NCBI GenBank assembly: GCA_963377175.1
Contig: CAUJNA010000856.1
Coordinates: 35,588 to 99,587, forward strand
Direction of reading: 5' to 3'
Source: Effrenium voratum
Taxonomy: Eukaryota; Sar; Dinophyceae; Suessiales; Symbiodiniaceae
DNA length: 64,000 bases
Position numbers and translations under genes: made by a program
Notes under the pieces: generated by a model
Told to the model about the DNA's origin: nothing
The model's input: the letters and a program-made list of their open reading frames with translations, nothing else
Databases searched by the model: none
Shown: positions 59,227 to 64,000 of the stretch, piece by piece
Layout of the letters: each line of letters opens with the position of its first letter
Numbering within the stretch: position 1 is the stretch's first letter

Positions 59227-59886
59227 ATGATTAATAATAAAAAGTTAATTTATGAAATGAAGCATGGGAAAATTGAACATTATCAACCTTATAAGAAAAC
59301 AACTAAAATAACTAATGTTATGAAACAAACTGACAAAATATTAAATAGTTATTATCCTAATTCAAATTTATCTGATGCACAAGGGTTGAGTAGAGCATAT
59401 GGCAATGGTAAAGGTTTTTATTTTGATGGTGATAAAATGTATGTAGCAGGAACATTTGGAAAAGGAACGTTTGGAGGTGCTGTTAATGACATTCTGGCAG
59501 ATGTTGGACTACCGTTTAAAATGACAAAATATTCACAACGATATAAAGACACATCAACAGCATTGGATGAAAACAATGAAGTTAAACACCTTATAACACA
59601 TAGTCTCGGTTCAAGTGTAGGGGCACAGATAACAAAAGATTATCCTGAAAGAGAACTAACTTTAACCACTTACGGTGCTCCATTTATACCACGAAGGTCT
59701 ACAATTAATGATGACTACATTAATTTTAGAAGTATCTTAGACCCTGTTAGCATTGCTAACCGTGGTGCTATAACTGTTTATGCTGGTTCATTAAATCCAT
59801 TTACAAACCACGATTACATAACTGGATATGGTGATATGGGGCGTGATGTTTCAAGAAGTGTTGAACCTGTAAGTGCGATAATGTAG
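59227..59886 (+). CDS. Lipase-like alpha/beta hydrolase
   Basis: Intact 219-residue frame. The nucleophile elbow THSLGSS (G-x-S-x-G variant H-S-L-G-S, class 3 lipase style) follows a strand NEVKHLI. Downstream are TLTTYGAPFIP, an Asp candidate in SILDPVSI, and a His candidate in NPFTNHDYITGY, giving a plausible Ser-Asp-His triad in the right order. No signal peptide. Lipase-like genes occur in some Polinton-like viruses and virophages, where a role in host membrane penetration or release has been suggested; here that is inference. First gene of the plus block and one of the few in the element without a frame break. Confidence 0.6.
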   Translation: MINNKKLIYEMKHGKIEHYQPYKKTTKITNVMKQTDKILNSYYPNSNLSDAQGLSRAYGNGKGFYFDGDKMYVAGTFGKGTFGGAVNDILADVGLPFKMTKYSQRYKDTSTALDENNEVKHLITHSLGSSVGAQITKDYPERELTLTTYGAPFIPRRSTINDDYINFRSILDPVSIANRGAITVYAGSLNPFTNHDYITGYGDMGRDVSRSVEPVSAIM

Positions 59887-59901
59887 TTAAATAAGTACTT
59901 A

Positions 59902-59945
59902 AATATATAAATATATAAATATATAAATATATAAATATATAATAT
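59902..59945 (+). repeat. (AAATATAT)n short tandem repeat
   Basis: About five copies of an 8-nt AT unit between the lipase stop and the next ATG. Confidence 0.9.
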
Positions 59946-59950
59946 TATAT

Positions 59951-60283
59951 ATGTATAATCAGTTAAATGAAAACTTGACAGAAAGTGAAACAACATATAA
60001 ACCATTAACAATTGAAGACAGATTAAAGTATTTAAATAGAGATAATAAACGAACATATGTAAAATGTCAGTGTGGGTGTTTCATTATTAGGAGTGTCAGA
60101 GTTAGACCTGACTATATTGATTATAACTGGATTATTTCAATTTATGATATCTTTGTACCAAAATATCAAAATGGTTATTTCCTCATCAATGACAACAGAA
60201 ACAAGTGTAATCATAGTCAATCAGACCTTGATGAAATAGTAAAAAGAAAAAACATAAAACTATTTTCATATTATTATTATTGA
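59951..60283 (+). CDS. Hypothetical protein, Cys-containing, 110 aa
   Basis: Intact frame, ATG 59951 (MYNQLNENLTESETTYKPL). Has KCQCGCFI in the middle and CNHSQSD near the C-terminus, which could be a split zinc site, and ends in a run of four tyrosines coded by a TAT microsatellite. The next frame follows without a gap, so the stop may itself come from an indel in that TAT run. No family recognised. Confidence 0.45.
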   Translation: MYNQLNENLTESETTYKPLTIEDRLKYLNRDNKRTYVKCQCGCFIIRSVRVRPDYIDYNWIISIYDIFVPKYQNGYFLINDNRNKCNHSQSDLDEIVKRKNIKLFSYYYY

Positions 60284-60501
60284 TACATCATAAGAAATAT
60301 GACAATGAAACAACGGATGATATGATTAAGAATGAAAATGAAAAGTATAAGAAAAGTTCATATGAAGAAATTAGAGAATTAGTATTGGAGAAAGAAAAAG
60401 GCAATACTCCAGTTGAAGATAAGATTAAGAAAAAGAAAATGAAAATATTTAAAAATAATAACTCTAATCAAAAGGATTATACGAAATTATTCAATTTGTA
60501 A
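60280..60501 (+). CDS. Hypothetical Lys/Glu-rich peptide (possible continuation of the preceding gene)
   Basis: Charged 73-codon frame (YEEIRELVLEKEKGNTPVED), stop TAA at 60501. It has no ATG at its left end; the first in-frame ATG is ~40 nt downstream. Either a small protein or the C-terminal part of the 59951 gene after a frame change. A perfect hairpin starts at its stop codon. Confidence 0.35.
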   Translation: MIHHKKYDNETTDDMIKNENEKYKKSSYEEIRELVLEKEKGNTPVEDKIKKKKMKIFKNNNSNQKDYTKLFNL

Positions 60502-60540
60502 AACATATATAAAATCTGTTTTAGATTTTATATATGTTTT
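60500..60540 (+). terminator. Perfect 18-bp hairpin at the gene end
   Basis: AAAACATATATAAAATCT, loop GTTTT, then the exact reverse complement. It begins at the stop codon. Hairpins at transcript ends define 3' processing in some giant viruses; a similar role is inference. Confidence 0.55.
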
Positions 60541-60660
60541 AGAAATTAATGAAATTACAATTTCATCAATTTGTAAACAATATATTTTTAGAAACTAATG
60601 AAATTACAATTTCATCAATTTGTAAATCATAGTTCTTAATTATGATTTAGACTTTATAAA
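60541..60660 (+). repeat. 37-bp direct repeat pair with internal palindromes, before the capsid gene
   Basis: Two copies (60541-60577 and 60590-60626) differing at one base. Each contains ATGAAATT-AC-AATTTCAT, an 8-bp palindrome. A further small hairpin AATCATA...TATGATT follows at 60626-60648. Origin, transcription-end and promoter roles are all possible. Confidence 0.7.
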
Positions 60661-60738
60661 TGTTTTGTAAATTGTTAATTGTATAAATTTCTCAATTTAG
60701 TTCAAATTATTTCTAAATTATATATATATATATTAGTA

Positions 60739-62118
60739 ATGGAAACTTTTAGTGCTGAAGATATTCTAATTGACAACCTCTCATTTAAATTAAATTAAAT
60801 ACAGGTGCAAGTTATATCAACGACCGTCGTTCTGTCTCGTTTTTTCCTTCTGGGAGTAATATCTACACTCCTTCATCAGGCCAGCGTGTGTTGAAAATAG
60901 CGTTAAATGCTGAAGATAACTGTTGGATAGAACCACAGAGTGTAATGGTTTATTTCACTGTTGAAAACACTGACACGACAGACAATAAACGCTTGCGTCC
61001 TCTGTCTCCTGCTTATTCCTTTTTTAGAAGAGTAAGACTAATTGCTGGTAATCAACTTGTTGAAGACATTGAGTACCGCAATCATCATATGATGAGTTGT
61101 TTGATGTCAAAAGGAGCAAGAGACAATGAAGACGCCCAGAGTTTTGGTTATACATATGATGATGATTTAAACACACGTCGTGCAGTTCCTGCATCGGGTC
61201 ATATTGGTCCTGCATATGACGCTTACACAACTCCCGGCTTTAGAAGAAAAATGGTTGTAGGATTTAAACCGATGCTTGGTTTATTCAATCAATTTAAGTA
61301 TATCCCGTTAAAAGCGTGTCCTCTTGTTTTAGAACTTGAACTAGTTTCAAAATTGTACCGATTGCGTTGTTACAGTTGGTGGTACGAGGTTTCCAGAGTG
61401 GCAACACAGACTCAAGCCTTCATACAAATGAGCAGTTCTCAATTAGTAACGCATTCCTTCAAACTGATTTGGTCAGCTTGGACAACGACCTTCACAATAA
61501 ATATGTTGCTCACCTCCTCGATTCGAAAGAACTACTTATTACTTATAATACGTATATTTGTCAATCTAATCAAGTTCCCGACGGTTCGTCGTCAATTAAC
61601 ACTACTGTTGTTCGTTCAGTGTCTAAACTCGTTGCCGCGTTCATCAGTTTCAACAAAAGTGGAGTAGGCGATACTCACGTTATGAAAGAATACAACAATT
61701 TCTATCATCCTATGTATAATTTGAATTATCAAGACAGTGGATACTACAATCCTGACCTTGACTTAGAATTTCAACTTCAATTAGGTTCAAAACTATATCC
61801 TGAGTATCCTTGTCGTTCATTAACACAAGCATTCTATTATTTACGAAAAGCATTAAATTTACCATTGTTCCATCAACACCATTTATCAGTTGAATACTCT
61901 GCTTATCGTGTTGATAAGTTTATCTTTGCTATGAATTTCGAAAGGGTGCCGGATTCTTCATATTCTGGAATTAACACTAAAGCCGGACAACAGCTTCTAA
62001 TCCGTGTGAAACCTATTGGAAATCTGGCAACAGCAAATATGCCTGACACAATATATATAACATTAGTATCAGAACAAATATTATCATTAGAGACGCCGGA
62101 GTGCAGATTTTGGATTAA
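60739..62118 (+). pseudogene. Major capsid protein (double jelly-roll type), four frame breaks
   Basis: About 460 codons, ATG 60739 (METFSAEDILIDNLS). Conserved family segments: TGASYINDRRSVSFFPSGSN (60.81-60.86 kb), RLRPLSPAYSFFRRVRLIAG (~61.0), NHHMMSCLMS, KPMLGLFNQFKYIPLKACPL (~61.29), VVTVGGTRFPEWQHR (~61.38), NEQFSISNAFLQTDLVSLDN (~61.45), FISFNKSG, and the C-terminal RDAGVQILD, stop 62116-62118. Breaks: a 5-nt tandem duplication AAATT AAATT at ~60.79 kb, one extra A at ~61.35 and another at ~61.43, and a 1-nt loss at ~62.09 kb. Segment order and length fit the Polinton/PLV major capsid protein; it is the diagnostic gene of the element. Not expressible as drawn. Confidence 0.8.
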
Positions 62119-62156
62119 AAAAGTGCAAAAAGGTTTAAAGACATCCCGCTTTATGT

Positions 62157-62741
62157 TGTTATATACTGGACAACAAATATCAAAATGGTAAAATATATGC
62201 TGTTAAAAATGACATCACGGATGACATATACATAGGTTCTACTACAATGGCATTATCCAAGAGAATGGTAAAACATAGGTCTCACGCAAAAACGAAGCCC
62301 GATTTTTTACCATTAACAAAGTTTATGAATGAAATAGGTATAGAACACTTTTATATAGAACTTGTTGAAGATTGCCCTTGCATAAACAAAGAACATCTCA
62401 ACAAAAGAGAAGGAGAGCTGATAAGAGAATTAGGAACATTAAATAAACGAGTTGAGCAAAGAACCTACAATGAGTGGGCAAAAAAACACAGAGCAAAACA
62501 CCACGAACACATTTTAGAATGGAGGAGGGAATGGAGAGAAAATAACCGTGAGAAACTGCGAGAGCAAAACAGAGCACAGAAAGCAAAAGATAAAGATAAA
62601 ATCTATGAAAGAGATAAAGCCTGGAAATCAACTAAAATTGAATGTCCGTGTGGTGGTAAATATACAAATTGTCATAAAGCGGAACATCTAAAATGTAAAA
62701 AGCATCAAGATTACATTAACAATAATAATTTATATATCTAA
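62157..62741 (+). CDS. GIY-YIG family endonuclease
   Basis: Reads NGKIYAVKNDITDDIYIGST (GIY and YIG strands), then LSKRMVKHRSHAK, the conserved Arg-containing helix, and KREGELIRELGTLNKR with the catalytic-type Glu. The C-terminal half is strongly basic/helical (NNREKLREQNRAQK) and ends with a CPCGGKY...CHKAEHLKCKKH zinc-finger-like region. The GIY strand lies upstream of the first in-frame ATG (62247); the frame is open from 62139 without an ATG, so the start was lost or shifted in this copy. GIY-YIG nucleases are frequent in PLVs and large DNA viruses, acting in recombination or as selfish homing-type enzymes. Confidence 0.7.
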   Translation, partial: CYILDNKYQNGKIYAVKNDITDDIYIGSTTMALSKRMVKHRSHAKTKPDFLPLTKFMNEIGIEHFYIELVEDCPCINKEHLNKREGELIRELGTLNKRVEQRTYNEWAKKHRAKHHEHILEWRREWRENNREKLREQNRAQKAKDKDKIYERDKAWKSTKIECPCGGKYTNCHKAEHLKCKKHQDYINNNNLYI

Positions 62742-62762
62742 TTTCTACAATTAATATCGATT

Positions 62763-63921
62763 ATGCCTTCAATAAATTTAACAAACTTTGAAAATGTTGT
62801 AGCGCACACAATTAGCGAAATCAATTCTACAAGCGGGGTGACAAACATTAGAAACATATACGCTAATCAATCAGATATAATTGATTTACCCAACAACAAA
62901 GCAGACCAAGTAGATACTTACACAAAGGAGCAGATAAATGCTATTTTTTATGATATAACTGAAACATATGACAAAACAGAAATTAATGTATTATCAAATA
63001 ATATTAGTTCAAATACATTCTTAATAGGTAATCTGGCAATAACTTCAAATACAAAATTTAATCATATTTCATCAAATACAATTCTAATAAGTAATTTAAA
63101 TTCTACTATGACAACTAATTTTAATAATATTAGTTCTAATTCTAATTTAATTAATACAAATATTAATAATATTTCATCTAATACACATTTAATAAATAGT
63201 TTAAATTCTACTATAACAACTAATTTTAATAATATTAATTCTAATTCTAATTTAATAACAGGATTAAATAGTACAGAAAATTCACATACTATATCAATAT
63301 CAGATTTACAGAATGGAGGTTCATTCGATGAAGCAGATTACTATAGTAAAACATCAACTAATAATTTACTATCAGAAAAATTAAGTACATCAATATTAAA
63401 TAATACATTAATTCATAATATAACAACTACTTCAATTTTCAAAATAGCAAATTTTGGAAATTATAAAAAAATTTCTTTGAAATGTATAATAATTATTTTG
63501 ATAGTTATGTTTATGGAAGTTTGGCAGGTTCAACAATGTTTTTAAATCAAAGAGGTTTTGGAATTATAGAAATTAATAATTCTTCAACTTTTCAAAATGA
63601 TAAAATAATATTAAATCATAATACTACAAAATTAAGTAATTTACAAGTATCAGGTCTATTTTCGTGTTCATCGATTTTAGATGTTGCAGGTTCAGACGCT
63701 CGTTATGTTTTACAATCAGATGGATTAAGTGGATTAATAACAGGAAATACAAATACAGTTACTTCAATAATTACTAGTAATAATTCACAGGATACATCAT
63801 TAGGACAAAAGTTAGATAAAATAGATACTAACGCTCAATCAGTAGCAGGTGCTATTTTCGTGAGAATACAACTTTACACAGTAATTTAAATATGTTGACT
63901 ACTGGTTGCAATAATATGTAA
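62763..63921 (+). pseudogene. Fibre-like protein with repeated coiled motif, frame-broken
   Basis: Start ATG 62763 (MPSINLTNFENVVAHTIS). The first ~160 residues include YTKEQINA and then 4-5 repeats around NFNNISSNSNLI / NISSNTHLINSLNST, a regular asparagine/serine-rich pattern expected of a trimeric coiled-coil or beta-fibre shaft. EADYYSKTSTNNLLSEKL matches the phage/viral tail-fibre YYSKTxxxxLL motif. At ~63.47 kb, after an A7 run, coding passes to another frame (MYNNYFDSYVYGSLAGS ... FLNQRGFGIIEINNSS), and a second change near 63.855 kb leads to a stop at 63919-63921. A receptor-binding role for the algal host is inference. Confidence 0.5.
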
Positions 63922-64000
63922 ATAAGTTTAGTACAACCAACCATCACCTAATGTTGGAATAGCAAATGAACATTTCCAAATGTTCAAATCGTGATTTTAA
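63922..64000. other. Window edge, element continues
   Basis: AT-rich, 79 nt, no feature seen. The element's remaining genes and right end should lie beyond. Confidence 0.6.

Larger units (their letters stand above)
50200..64000. mobile_element. Endogenous Polinton-like virus / Maverick-type element, right end beyond window
   Basis: Composition changes sharply from GC-rich to strongly AT-rich and stays so to the window end. Hallmarks present: protein-primed family B DNA polymerase, double-jelly-roll-type major capsid protein, minor-capsid/penton-like protein. Accessories: lipase-like protein, GIY-YIG nuclease, C5-methyltransferase remnant, fibre-like protein. Genes are compact, intronless and in two divergent blocks, unlike the host part. 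Not found inside the window: rve integrase, FtsK/HerA packaging ATPase, Ulp1-like protease, terminal inverted repeats. The left edge is only a composition boundary. Many genes are frame-broken, so the copy is probably inactive. Confidence 0.8.

Overview
The window looks like nuclear DNA of a dinoflagellate (inference). The first ~50 kb are moderately GC-rich. They hold intron-dense genes that all appear to run on the minus strand, very large microsatellites, a decayed copia-like gag, and short palindromic-ended elements sitting exactly in introns. No bacterial-type gene organisation is seen. The assembly has a 100-N gap at 6622-6721.

Host part, 1-50 kb, read 5' to 3' on the minus strand (high to low coordinates). 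Recognisable genes are: the KRR1 ribosome-assembly factor (42.5-45.1 kb); a UVR-motif plus SnoaL-like protein (39.9-41.5 kb); a rhodanese/TSTD2-type protein (34.1-37.8 kb); a DUF4241-like protein (28.0-29.0 kb); a coiled-coil J-domain protein (23.4-24.5 kb); DNA topoisomerase I (17.8-22.7 kb); a secreted FkbM-like methyltransferase (11.0-12.9 kb); a CER1/WAX2-like gene with tandemly duplicated N-terminal exons (3.9-10.9 kb) split by a ~2.9-kb microsatellite; and a flavin monooxygenase (1.1-2.4 kb). These were found by following conserved protein segments from exon to exon, so exon edges are approximate unless splice sites are stated. Several further minus-strand exons could not be assigned. 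At least six introns contain, or consist almost entirely of, a ~75-120-bp element whose inverted ends carry GTGGGTCAAA...TTTGACCCAC; these ends supply the GT donor and often the AG acceptor (introner-like).

From ~46.4 to 50.1 kb the sequence is dominated by (GAAG)n, (GAAT)n and (GGAGA)n arrays surrounding the gag remnant.

At ~50.2 kb the composition switches abruptly to AT-rich, and everything to the window end is a Polinton-like-virus type element (at least ~13.7 kb, right end not reached). Its genes form two divergent blocks separated at ~59.18 kb. The minus block has a minor-capsid/penton-like protein, five small or hypothetical proteins (two with zinc-finger-like motifs, one with SR-like repeats), a protein-primed family B DNA polymerase, and a C5-cytosine methyltransferase remnant. 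The plus block has a lipase-like protein, two small proteins, a double-jelly-roll-type major capsid protein, a GIY-YIG nuclease and a fibre-like protein. Polymerase, both capsid genes, methyltransferase and fibre gene are broken by indels, two of which are short tandem duplications, so this looks like an endogenised, decaying virus. No integrase, packaging ATPase or protease is seen inside the window.
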